Source: an uncultured Acidocella sp. (GTDB lineage Bacteria; Pseudomonadota; Alphaproteobacteria; Acetobacterales; Acetobacteraceae). From it: 10,179 bases of DNA. How positions within the stretch are numbered: position 1 is the stretch's first letter; each line of letters opens with the position of its first letter. The notes under the pieces were generated by a model. That model saw only the letters and a list, made by a program, of their open reading frames with translations. It did no database searches and was not told the DNA's origin. The stretch spans positions 1-10,179 of the forward strand of contig NZ_CAMIIE010000096.1 of the NCBI RefSeq assembly GCF_946222605.1. Direction: 5' to 3'. Both the position numbers and the translations under genes were made by a program. Below are positions 1-6,410 of the stretch, in pieces.

Positions 1-37
1 ATCCCACCCCACACCTACTCATAGGGTATTGAATAAG

Positions 38-1654
38 ATGCCGGACCAGTTTCAGCTCAATATCCCGGCTAGCAACGGCGAACTGATGGAATTCACGCTC
101 AAAGTTGGAGAATATCTATATCTCCTAGGAGCTAATGGCAGTGGAAAGTCGAGCCTTGTGTCCCGGCTATTCAGTCAGCATCAGGGTCAGACGAAACGTA
201 TATCCGCGCATCGCCAAACCTGGTTCGAGTCCAATACATTGGATATGACCGCTAAAAGCCGAGACGATCTCGAAAGACAACTTGTAAGCCACGACGGGCA
301 ACCTCGGTCTCGTTACTGGGAATGGAATCCCGGAGGTCGCTCTAATATGGCAATATTTGACCTGATTGATGCCGATATCCTACAGGAGCGGAAAATAGCT
401 TCCTCTGTACGCGCTGGAGACCTCACAGGCGCGGTAGAACTAGCGAAAACGCCATCGCCAATTCACGTCATTAACGAGCTTATGCGGCTTTCCAACATAC
501 CTATTGTAATAAGTATCGAAGGAGGACAAAAGATCGTTGCACAAAAGAACGGTGGTAGCAGTTATAGCGTTGCGGAGTTGTCCGATGGCGAAAGAAATGC
601 TTTCCTTATAGCCGCCAATGTGATGACGGCGAAGGCCGGAACCTTAATACTTATTGATGAACCGGAACGTCATCTTCATCGATCAATAGTGTCTCCTCTT
701 TTGAATCAGCTCTTCGAAAAGCGGAAGGATTGTGCGTTTATTGTTTCGACACATGAAATTATGCTTCCCGTCGATACACCCGAAGCTTCCACTATGCTTG
801 TTCGTGGTTGCAATTACCACGGCAACGAAGTTCGCGGATGGTCTATCGATATTGTACCTCCAGGCGCCGGGATCGACGAAAATTTAAAGTTTGATCTATT
901 GGGGGCGCGCCGAAAAATTCTTTTTGTAGAGGGCACAGCACAGAGCTTAGACATGCCGCTTTACAGCCTCTTGTTTCCACAGGTTAGTGTCATACCGAAG
1001 GAAAGTTGCCGTGAAGTCGAATATGCCGTTAGAGGTTTGCGAAATGCCACAGAAATGCATTGGGTCGCCGTCTGGGGCATAGTCGATAACGACCAGCGAC
1101 CACCTGAAGACATTGCCCGTCTTCGGACAAGCGGAATCTTTGCGTTGCCTCATTATTCGGTAGAATCGCTATATTACCATCCCAAAATTGTTACACGCAT
1201 AGCCGCTCTACAAGCCCACCTCATCGATGCGGATGCCGATATACTTGTGACAACCGCCATGGATACGGCCATTGAGGCAGCTAAAATTAGTAAGCAACAC
1301 CTTGTCACGAGTGCCGTTCTTCGTTCCGCTCGGAACGAGGTGTGGAATACTCTTCCGCGACGTGAGGACATAACAAGCGGCGCTCCACTCCATCTGACAA
1401 TCGACTTACCAACACTCCGCAGAGAAGAAGAAGACAGGTTCGATACTTTAATCAATGAGTCAAACTGGGAGGGGCTACTGGTACGATATCCGTTACGCGA
1501 GAGCCCGGCATTTGACCGCATAGTTTCGGGAATAAAAATTGCTGATAGAGCGACATATCGTGCTGCTGTTTTAAAGCTTTTACAAGATGATCCGTCCGCC
1601 ACGACTGACCTTCGCGATCTGCTCGGTGATCTGCATACGCACTTTCAGAATTAA
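38..1654 (+). CDS. AAA ATPase-DUF4435 (TOPRIM-like) fusion, PARIS-like anti-phage protein
   Basis: Seen (residues numbered from the TTG at 29): Walker A GANGSGKS at 34-41, ABC signature SDGER at 185-189, Walker B LILIDEPE at 205-212, H-loop STH at 240-242. A second domain begins near 295 with FVEG (E301), D308, VDND (D353, D355) and a VESLYY motif near 378-383; these are the acidic TOPRIM-type positions of DUF4435. The C-terminal 150 residues look mostly helical. Known: in PARIS, the ATPase AriA holds the DUF4435 nuclease AriB until a phage anti-restriction protein triggers release, and AriB cleaves host tRNA; single-chain versions are known. Inferred: this is such a merged, abortive-infection-type cytoplasmic protein. 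Start: ATG 38 has AGGG about 11 nt upstream; TTG 29 lies too close to it. The frame is open to the left edge, so an earlier start cannot be fully excluded. The gene stands alone and is AT-richer than the operon that follows. It could instead be a PARIS-unrelated OLD-like ATPase-nuclease. Confidence 0.85.
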   Translation: MPDQFQLNIPASNGELMEFTLKVGEYLYLLGANGSGKSSLVSRLFSQHQGQTKRISAHRQTWFESNTLDMTAKSRDDLERQLVSHDGQPRSRYWEWNPGGRSNMAIFDLIDADILQERKIASSVRAGDLTGAVELAKTPSPIHVINELMRLSNIPIVISIEGGQKIVAQKNGGSSYSVAELSDGERNAFLIAANVMTAKAGTLILIDEPERHLHRSIVSPLLNQLFEKRKDCAFIVSTHEIMLPVDTPEASTMLVRGCNYHGNEVRGWSIDIVPPGAGIDENLKFDLLGARRKILFVEGTAQSLDMPLYSLLFPQVSVIPKESCREVEYAVRGLRNATEMHWVAVWGIVDNDQRPPEDIARLRTSGIFALPHYSVESLYYHPKIVTRIAALQAHLIDADADILVTTAMDTAIEAAKISKQHLVTSAVLRSARNEVWNTLPRREDITSGAPLHLTIDLPTLRREEEDRFDTLINESNWEGLLVRYPLRESPAFDRIVSGIKIADRATYRAAVLKLLQDDPSATTDLRDLLGDLHTHFQN

Positions 1655-1670
1655 TTCGATTTAGCAAGTG

Positions 1671-1695
1671 GGGGTAGTGTCCTTGGCACTGCCCC
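1671..1695 (+). terminator. Hairpin just after the PARIS-like gene, possible terminator
   Basis: GGGGTAGTG (1671-1679) pairs with CACTGCCCC (1687-1695) through nine base pairs, one of them G-U, around a 7-nt loop. It begins 17 nt after the stop codon. No T-run follows, so it is not a classical intrinsic terminator; it may stabilise the 3' end or be chance. A second small hairpin follows at 1726-1741. Confidence 0.35.
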
Positions 1696-1725
1696 ATACG
1701 GCACGATGTCTACTTATTTGAGGCA

Positions 1726-1741
1726 GCGGCTACAAAGCCGC
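1726..1741. repeat. Short perfect hairpin GCGGCT-ACAA-AGCCGC
   Basis: A 6-bp perfect stem with an ACAA tetraloop lies about 70 nt after the ATPase-DUF4435 stop codon. There is no T-tract on either side. With the hairpin at 1671-1695 it may form a structured 3' end. Alone it is weak evidence of function. Confidence 0.3.
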
Positions 1742-2077
1742 CATTCCGGTTTTGGCCCTTCCTGCATCGAGCAATCCGCTAGCTGGATAGCGCCCAACCC
1801 TGTCATTAGGGCGTCTCAACGGGATGCCCGAAAGCCGACATTCCAATGACTGGAAGACTTGGGTCGGCCGGGCGCCCATCAAGGCCATTTTGGGGGCAAG
1901 CTAGCTTACCTAATATCGACATAAAGAAGAGTTGGTAGAAGATTGTGCACCCCTGCTGGCCGCTCCCCGCCGTCTGCTGCCTTTCCAGATAGTCTGCACC
2001 GGCTTGAAGTTTTTATAGGCGATGTCTAGAGCCGCGCGGTCCATGTCGAGATAGCAACAAACCGCCGTTCGTGCCTT

Positions 2078-2110
2078 TCGATTGAAGTTCCGTGTCCGAG
2101 GTTCAATCGA
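2078..2110. repeat. 9-bp perfect inverted repeat downstream of the operon
   Basis: TCGATTGAA (2078-2086) and TTCAATCGA (2102-2110) are exact reverse complements separated by 15 nt. The repeat lies about 85 nt beyond the stop codon of the last operon gene. It lacks a T-run on the - strand side, so a Rho-independent terminator is not supported. It could be an mRNA 3' structure, a protein binding site or a transposition scar. Confidence 0.45.
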
Positions 2111-2195
2111 GCATGCCGGCTCCCGCCATGCGAGATCTATAGTCCAACCTGTCTGGTTTGAAGATTATTGCGACAGTTTGCTCACTTGCTAGGCG

Positions 2196-3104
2196 TCAGG
2201 CTGGAAGTTTAGCCATGAAATTCAATATCAGACGTGCGATCTCATCGGTCTGTTCGTCCATGGCGAAGTGGCCAGCGTCGAGCAGATGGATCTCGGCGTC
2301 CGGCAAATCCTGCCTAAATGCTTGGGCGCCCGCAGCGATAAAAGACGGATCGTTTGCGCCCCATACTACCAGCGCCGGCGGCTTGTGCTCGCGCAGCCAC
2401 GCCTGCCATTTCGAGTAGGATGCAACATTAGTCCGGTAGTCATAGAGCAATTCTGTTTGGATTTCGCGTTGGCCGGACCTTGAGAGATGGGCGTATTCGT
2501 CGGTCCACGTGTCAGGATTATATCGCTCAGGATGCAATGTGCCCGCTATATGGCGCTGCTTTGTCGCTTCAAACGACAGGAATGCGTCTACTACCTCAGG
2601 GTGAGCCTTCGGGTCCGCCCAGTATTCGGCAATCTTAGCCCATTTAACGCCCAGGCCAGCATCGTAGGCGTTGCCGTTCTGGACGATGAGGGCGCGCACT
2701 CGCTCCGGCTGCGCCAGGATGATGCGGAAACCCACCGGCGCACCATAATCGTGCAAGAAAATCGTATAGTTAGTGATTTCCAACTGCTTCAGAAAATTGC
2801 CAATGGTCTCTGCCAGATGATCGAAGGTATAGGTATAGGATGAGGGCGATGGCGCATCGCTCTGGCCGAAGCCGGGGAAATCCGGTGCAATGAGATGGTA
2901 GTGTGTCGCGAGCAGCGGAATGAGCGAGTCAAATCCGCGTGAAGAGGAAGGAAAGCCATGTAGCAGTACAATCGTGGGGGCGTCCTTTGAGCCTGCCTCG
3001 CGATAGAATATTTCCACGCCGTTCACCTGCACGCGGTGATACGTTGTCGTGGCCGTGATCGACTGGAGCGGTGCGGCGGCCGGCATACTTGTCTTAATGT
3101 TCAT
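2196..3104 (-). CDS. Alpha/beta hydrolase (epoxide hydrolase/dehalogenase-like), distal operon copy
   Basis: Seen: 302 aa, with HGFP oxyanion-hole motif at 49-52, nucleophile elbow HDYGAP with D119, late-strand motif WGANDP with D252, and catalytic His in DAGHF (H279). An Asp nucleophile, not Ser, places it with epoxide hydrolase and dehalogenase-type enzymes. Known: those enzymes form an ester intermediate on Asp that is hydrolysed by an Asp/Glu-His pair. The residue after the nucleophile is Tyr, where haloalkane dehalogenases usually have a halide-binding Trp, so haloalkane dehalogenase activity is less likely. No signal peptide, so cytoplasmic. The start is supported by AGGAG 7 nt upstream. 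It is the last gene of a six-gene - strand operon, 24 bp after the azoreductase gene. It is a clear paralogue of the gene at 4788-5648, sharing EIFYREAG, APDFPGFG and DYGAP blocks. Substrate unknown. Confidence 0.93.
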   Translation of the reverse strand: MNIKTSMPAAAPLQSITATTTYHRVQVNGVEIFYREAGSKDAPTIVLLHGFPSSSRGFDSLIPLLATHYHLIAPDFPGFGQSDAPSPSSYTYTFDHLAETIGNFLKQLEITNYTIFLHDYGAPVGFRIILAQPERVRALIVQNGNAYDAGLGVKWAKIAEYWADPKAHPEVVDAFLSFEATKQRHIAGTLHPERYNPDTWTDEYAHLSRSGQREIQTELLYDYRTNVASYSKWQAWLREHKPPALVVWGANDPSFIAAGAQAFRQDLPDAEIHLLDAGHFAMDEQTDEIARLILNFMAKLPA

Positions 3105-3128
3105 GATACTGCTCCTGAAGTTTTGAGT

Positions 3129-3767
3129 TCAAACGCCACCATGCATCTGGGCGAGCCGAATGGCGGCCTGTTTGGCACGGTCAAAATCACCGGCGGCATC
3201 CGGTGTCAGCAGAGTCGGCTGAAAACGAATCTCGTCTATGGCGGTGACGCCGGCTTGGTTCAGCCAGGCGCGGAGATAAGTGGAGTGGTGGTCCACCCCG
3301 AACGCCGGCGACGGAGAAGGAGGCGAATAAGCGCCCGCAGTCAGCACGAGGGTCGCATGTTTGTTTTCCAGCAAGCCGAAATAACCGGACTCAGGTTTAA
3401 GCCCCCATAGCAGACCCGGCTGATGAATAACGTCGATATAATGCTTCAGCCTATAAGGAATGCCGCTGTTCCACATGGGCACAGAGAAGAGATAGCGATC
3501 CGCCGCGATGAAACGATGGGCGACCTCGACAATCTGGTCCCATGCGGTCTTCTGCACCGTGTCATGCTCCTGTCCGAGCATTACGTTGACCTTCGCTGCA
3601 GCCTTGTCGCCGTCGAAGACCGGCAGATCAGTCTCCCAGAGCGGCAGGGTATCAACCTCCAGGCCGGGATTCGCCGCGCGAAGCGTCGCGAGATAAGCCT
3701 CGGCAACCTGGATCGACTTGGAGTGGCCACCGCGTGGCGAGGCTTGAACGAACAACAGCTTGGTCAT
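3129..3767 (-). CDS. azoR: FMN-dependent NADH-azoreductase / NAD(P)H quinone reductase
   Basis: Seen: 212 aa with a flavodoxin-like fold. SPRGGHSKS at 10-18 is the FMN phosphate-binding loop after the first beta strand, and PMWNSGIPYRLKHYID at 97-112 is the second flavin-binding segment typical of AzoR and acyl-carrier phosphodiesterase-like flavodoxins. Length fits the family (about 200 aa). Known: these homodimeric cytoplasmic enzymes reduce quinones and azo compounds by two-electron transfer from NAD(P)H. The ATG at 3767 is chosen because GGAG lies about 7 nt upstream; an in-frame ATG at 3809 would extend the protein by 14 residues into the upstream DUF1348 gene and has no family support. 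It sits 38 bp after the DUF1348 stop. The true substrate may be a quinone from the operon's pathway rather than an azo dye. The symbol is by family resemblance only. Confidence 0.9.
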   Translation of the reverse strand: MTKLLFVQASPRGGHSKSIQVAEAYLATLRAANPGLEVDTLPLWETDLPVFDGDKAAAKVNVMLGQEHDTVQKTAWDQIVEVAHRFIAADRYLFSVPMWNSGIPYRLKHYIDVIHQPGLLWGLKPESGYFGLLENKHATLVLTAGAYSPPSPSPAFGVDHHSTYLRAWLNQAGVTAIDEIRFQPTLLTPDAAGDFDRAKQAAIRLAQMHGGV

Positions 3768-3805
3768 GGCAGTCTCCAACTGAATGATTGCGGCAAAGGC
3801 GCGGA

Positions 3806-4270
3806 TCAAAATCCTAGTTCGGTAAGGCCGGGATGGTTGTCAGGGCGGCGGCCCAGCGGCCAATGGAACTTCCGCTCCGCGGCCGCGATCGGATGCTCGT
3901 TGATGCTGGCGAAGCGCAGCTTCATCAGCCCTTCGGCGTTAAACTGCCAGTTCTCGTTGCCATAGGCACGAAACCATTGCCCGCTGTCATCGTGATATTC
4001 GTAGGCGAAGCGCACGGCGATACGGTTGCCGGCGAAGGCCCAAAGTTCCTTGATGAGCCGGTAATCAAGTTCGCGCCTCCATTTGCGCGTGAGAAACGCC
4101 TCGATTTCAGTACGGTCACACGGGAATTCCGCCCGGTTCCGCCACTGGCTGTCGGGGGTATAAGCCAGCGCCACGCGGGCGGGGTCTCGTGTGTTCCAGC
4201 CGTCTTCGGCGGCTCTGACCTTCTGGATCGCGGTCTCCTCGGTGAATGGAGGAAAGAGTGGACGGCTCAT
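3806..4270 (-). CDS. DUF1348 protein (SnoaL/NTF2-like fold)
   Basis: Seen: 154 aa, with the features of the DUF1348 family: an N-terminal helix around AAEDGWNTRDP (21-31), the strand pair with DSQWRNR, the segment FLTRKWRRELDYRLIKELWAF, then RFAYEYHDDSGQWFRAYGNENW, and the closing block KFHWPLGRRPDNHPGL. Known: DUF1348 proteins are small, single-domain members of the NTF2/SnoaL superfamily found beside oxidoreductases and regulators in many proteobacteria; their reaction is not established. There is no signal peptide. The start is supported by AGGAG 8 nt upstream. It lies 37 bp after the other NTF2-like gene and 38 bp before the azoreductase start, within the six-gene operon. The two NTF2-like neighbours are too divergent to be recent duplicates. 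Confidence 0.92.
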   Translation of the reverse strand: MSRPLFPPFTEETAIQKVRAAEDGWNTRDPARVALAYTPDSQWRNRAEFPCDRTEIEAFLTRKWRRELDYRLIKELWAFAGNRIAVRFAYEYHDDSGQWFRAYGNENWQFNAEGLMKLRFASINEHPIAAAERKFHWPLGRRPDNHPGLTELGF

Positions 4271-4307
4271 AATTCATCTCCTTTTTGTGGCAGAACGGCG
4301 CGGCGGA

Positions 4308-4691
4308 TCACCTGCGGGCCTCGGCCACGGCCAGGGTATCGATGTACTGGCGGAAGCGGGTGATCTTGCCGTCCTTGAGTGTCCAGACATGGGCATAGCG
4401 GGCCTCGGCTTTCTTGCCCGTCGTGCCATGCACACCCGTGAAGTCGCCGAGCGACACCACCGTATCGCCCTCGGCGATGAACTCGCTCGGGACAAGCGTG
4501 AAGCTTGACCATTCTGCTATCAGCGGTTTGAACAGGCCTTCAGCCACATGCTCAGGCCCGCGGCCATCAACCCTGTAGTGCCACATCGTAATCCACTCGA
4601 TGTCGGCTTCCATCAGGCCCAGCGCGCCAGGAGCGTCGCCAGCGGCGAGTTTGTCGTAAAAGCTGCGAACAATGTCGGTGGGCGTGTTCAT
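4308..4691 (-). CDS. SnoaL-like / nuclear transport factor 2 family protein
   Basis: Seen: 127 aa with an NTF2-like pattern: N-terminal helix IVRSFYDKLAAGD, strand with DIEWITMW, a helix region, then strands SEFIAEGDTVVSLGDFTG and AEARYAHVWTLKDGKITRFRQYID. Known: members include ketosteroid isomerase-like enzymes, polyketide cyclases and many uncharacterised small-molecule-binding proteins. The catalytic class cannot be assigned here. The ATG at 4691 is chosen because AGGAG sits 7 nt upstream; an in-frame ATG 48 nt earlier would add 16 residues and include this ribosome binding site inside the gene. It is the third gene of the operon, 96 bp after the upstream hydrolase stop, the largest gap in the unit. 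Cytoplasmic, with no signal peptide. Confidence 0.9.
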   Translation of the reverse strand: MNTPTDIVRSFYDKLAAGDAPGALGLMEADIEWITMWHYRVDGRGPEHVAEGLFKPLIAEWSSFTLVPSEFIAEGDTVVSLGDFTGVHGTTGKKAEARYAHVWTLKDGKITRFRQYIDTLAVAEARR

Positions 4692-4787
4692 TGGAAAACT
4701 CCTTGACATATGGCGGTGGGTGCGTTCGTTGCGCCGCATCCGGGGATGAACAGAAAATTCCGGCCGCTGGTGCTCCGAACGGCGGCA

Positions 4788-5648
4788 TCAGCCAACGTGC
4801 TTGGCGAGGAACTCCCGCATTGCCGCAGCTATCTCGGCGGCATGAGTCTCCAGCGCGAAATGTCCGCTCTCGACGAAGCGGATGTCAGCGGACGGAACAT
4901 CCCGCTTGAAGGCCTCCGCGCCCGGCGGAATGAAGAACGGGTCGTTCTTGCCCCATACAGCCAATACCGGCGGCTGATGTTGGCGCAGATAGGCCTGGAT
5001 TGTGCCGTACAGAGCCAGGTTCGACTGGTAGTCGAGCAGGAGGTCGAGCTGGATTTCGTCATTGCCCGGCCGCGCCAGATAGAAATCATCCAGATTTCGA
5101 CCATCGGGGGAGACCAAGCTCGGGTCTGCAACGCCGTGCGTGTACTGGAACAGCGTCGTCTGCGGCGTGAGGAAGCCGCGCAGCGCATCGCGGTGGGCCT
5201 GGCTCGGCTCGTTCCAATAAGCCCGTATCGGCGCCCAGGCCTCCGACACGCCCTCGAGATACGTATTGCCGTTCTGGGTGATAATGGCGCTGATCCGCTC
5301 GGGATGCTTGACCGCCAGGCGAAAACCGATTGGCGCGCCATAATCGAAGACGTAGATCGCGAACCTGGGGAGGCCGAGCACCTCAGTGAAACGGCAGATG
5401 ATGTTTGCGATGTTCTCAAACGTATAGGCGAAATGGTCGCGCGCTGGCTGCTCTGTCATGCCGAAGCCCGGGAAGTCTGGTGCCACGACATGGTAGGAGT
5501 TCGCTAGTTCTGTGATCAGGTCTCGAAACATATGGCTCGCACTCGGGAAACCATGCAGCAACAGCAACGTGGGGCGGGTTTTGTCGCCGGCCTCGCGGTA
5601 GAAAATCTCCAAGCCATCGACGTCGACAGTATTGAAACGAACAGTCAT
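4788..5648 (-). CDS. Alpha/beta hydrolase (epoxide hydrolase/dehalogenase-like), proximal operon copy
   Basis: Seen: 286 aa, with HGFP at 33-36, nucleophile elbow FDYGAP with D102, acid-bearing WGKNDP with D236, and catalytic His in ESGHF (H263). The cap region lies between about 125 and 215. Asp as nucleophile implies the epoxide hydrolase/dehalogenase branch of the fold. Compared with the gene at 2196-3104, the elbow carries Phe instead of His before the Asp, while Tyr after it is shared; the caps also differ in the segment after TQNGN-Y / VQNGN-Y. The two may therefore act on different substrates. The start is supported by AGGAG 8 nt upstream. It is second in the operon, 70 bp after the AhpD-like gene. 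No signal peptide. The name is family-level only; no substrate can be stated. Confidence 0.93.
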   Translation of the reverse strand: MTVRFNTVDVDGLEIFYREAGDKTRPTLLLLHGFPSASHMFRDLITELANSYHVVAPDFPGFGMTEQPARDHFAYTFENIANIICRFTEVLGLPRFAIYVFDYGAPIGFRLAVKHPERISAIITQNGNTYLEGVSEAWAPIRAYWNEPSQAHRDALRGFLTPQTTLFQYTHGVADPSLVSPDGRNLDDFYLARPGNDEIQLDLLLDYQSNLALYGTIQAYLRQHQPPVLAVWGKNDPFFIPPGAEAFKRDVPSADIRFVESGHFALETHAAEIAAAMREFLAKHVG

Positions 5649-5718
5649 GGTAATTCTCCTTGGGGATCAGGACGTGAGGAAGAGTTCGCAGGCGCAATCG
5701 CGCACCCACATTAGGTTT

Positions 5719-6291
5719 TTACGCGGCTCGTCGTGGGGTCAGGCTGGCCGCTGTGCGAGCCCGCACGGCAGGAAAATCAATCTCGGTTTTCAGCGTTTCA
5801 TTGAGATAGTTGGTAAATATGTTGAGCGCTACATGAGCGATGATTTCGACAATCTCAGCATCCGAATAACCGGACTGCTTGAGTGCTGCGATATCGGCTT
5901 CGCTCGCCTGCCCGCGCTCGCGGGCGAGCTTGGCGGCGAAGCGCACGGCCGCATTAACCTTGATATCATTGGAGGCGCCGTTGCGGTTGGCAGTGATCTC
6001 CGCGTCGTCAAGCCGGGCGAGATTACGGGCGAGATAGGTATGCGCCGACAAACAGTAGCCGCAGCCGTTCACTTCGGCGACTGCCAGCGCAATGCTTTCG
6101 CGGGTTGGCGCGGCGAGGGCGCCTTTGCCAAGCGCACCGGAGAAACCGAGATAGGCATCCAGCGCCGCCGGGCTGTTGGCGATGATACGAAACATATTCG
6201 GCACCATGCCGAGTTGCGTCTGGGCTGCGGCGAGCAGTGGCTGCGACGCCTCGGGTGCGTGCTCGACGGCAAGCGTTGGGATACGGGACAT
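5719..6291 (-). CDS. AhpD/carboxymuconolactone decarboxylase-family peroxidase-related protein
   Basis: Seen: 190 aa. The core AEVNGCGYCLSAH gives E73, C77, C80 and H84, the E-x3-C-x2-C-x3-H arrangement of AhpD-type alkylhydroperoxidases. The N-terminus with LGMVPNMFRIIANSP is typical of the peroxidase-related subgroup. Known: the CxxC pair gives thiol-based peroxidase or disulfide-exchange activity in AhpD; true gamma-carboxymuconolactone decarboxylases lack this CxxC pair. So a redox role is favoured over decarboxylation. The start at 6291 is chosen because AGGAG lies 8 nt upstream. The frame is open to an ATG at 6486, but that extension would overlap the divergent lysR gene and its promoter. 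It is the first gene of the - strand operon, 119 bp from lysR. Its product may protect against organic peroxides produced or met by the pathway. Confidence 0.92.
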   Translation of the reverse strand: MSRIPTLAVEHAPEASQPLLAAAQTQLGMVPNMFRIIANSPAALDAYLGFSGALGKGALAAPTRESIALAVAEVNGCGYCLSAHTYLARNLARLDDAEITANRNGASNDIKVNAAVRFAAKLARERGQASEADIAALKQSGYSDAEIVEIIAHVALNIFTNYLNETLKTEIDFPAVRARTAASLTPRRAA

Positions 6292-6410
6292 TGGTTTCAC
6301 TCCTGGTAGGGCGGACTGCAATTGGGCCATGGGCAGACCAATATTCCCTTCCGCGAAGCGACTGTAGGTGCTAGCTTTGGAAGCCTGACTTCCAGAATTC
6401 GAGAGGTAGA
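6292..6410. promoter_or_regulatory. Divergent promoter/operator region between lysR and the operon
   Basis: This 119-bp gap must hold the start signals for both lysR (+) and the six-gene operon (-). Three dyads are visible: ATTGG-N12-CCAAT at 6321-6342, CTTC-CGC-GAAG at 6348-6358, and TGGAAG-CCTGA-CTTCCA at 6378-6394, the last being 16 nt before the lysR start codon. Known: LysR-type regulators bind dyads of this kind between themselves and a divergent target and often repress their own gene. Inferred: one or more of these are the operator. I could not pick convincing -35/-10 boxes. Confidence 0.6.

Larger units (their letters stand above)
1655..2195. other. 541-bp gap between two convergent transcription units
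   Basis: No gene with a start codon and ribosome binding site is visible. The gap sits between the 3' ends of the + strand ATPase-DUF4435 gene and the - strand operon. It holds three inverted repeats (1671-1695, 1726-1741, 2078-2110). On the - strand one frame is open from 2164 to a TAG at 1912-1910 (84 codons) but has no start near its beginning. A second short frame runs from an ATG at about 1892 to a stop near 1730. Both could be relics of inactivated genes or chance. No transposase or integrase remnant is recognised. Confidence 0.5.

Noticed and set aside
29..37. TTG start at 29 for the ATPase-DUF4435 gene
   Set aside because: The AGGG element lies only about 2 nt from TTG 29 but about 11 nt from ATG 38, so the ATG is the more workable start.
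3768..3809. N-terminal extension of the azoreductase to 3809
   Set aside because: It overlaps the upstream stop codon, and the flavodoxin first strand starts directly after the ATG at 3767, which has its own ribosome binding site.
4710..5507. 265-codon + strand open frame opposite the proximal alpha/beta hydrolase
   Set aside because: It lies antisense to a gene with all catalytic motifs, has a repetitive Arg/Ala/Gly-rich translation typical of GC-rich shadow frames, and has no ribosome binding site or recognisable domain.
5632..6309. 225-codon + strand open frame opposite the AhpD-like gene
   Set aside because: It is antisense to a gene with an intact CxxC motif and strong start, with no domain or start signal of its own.
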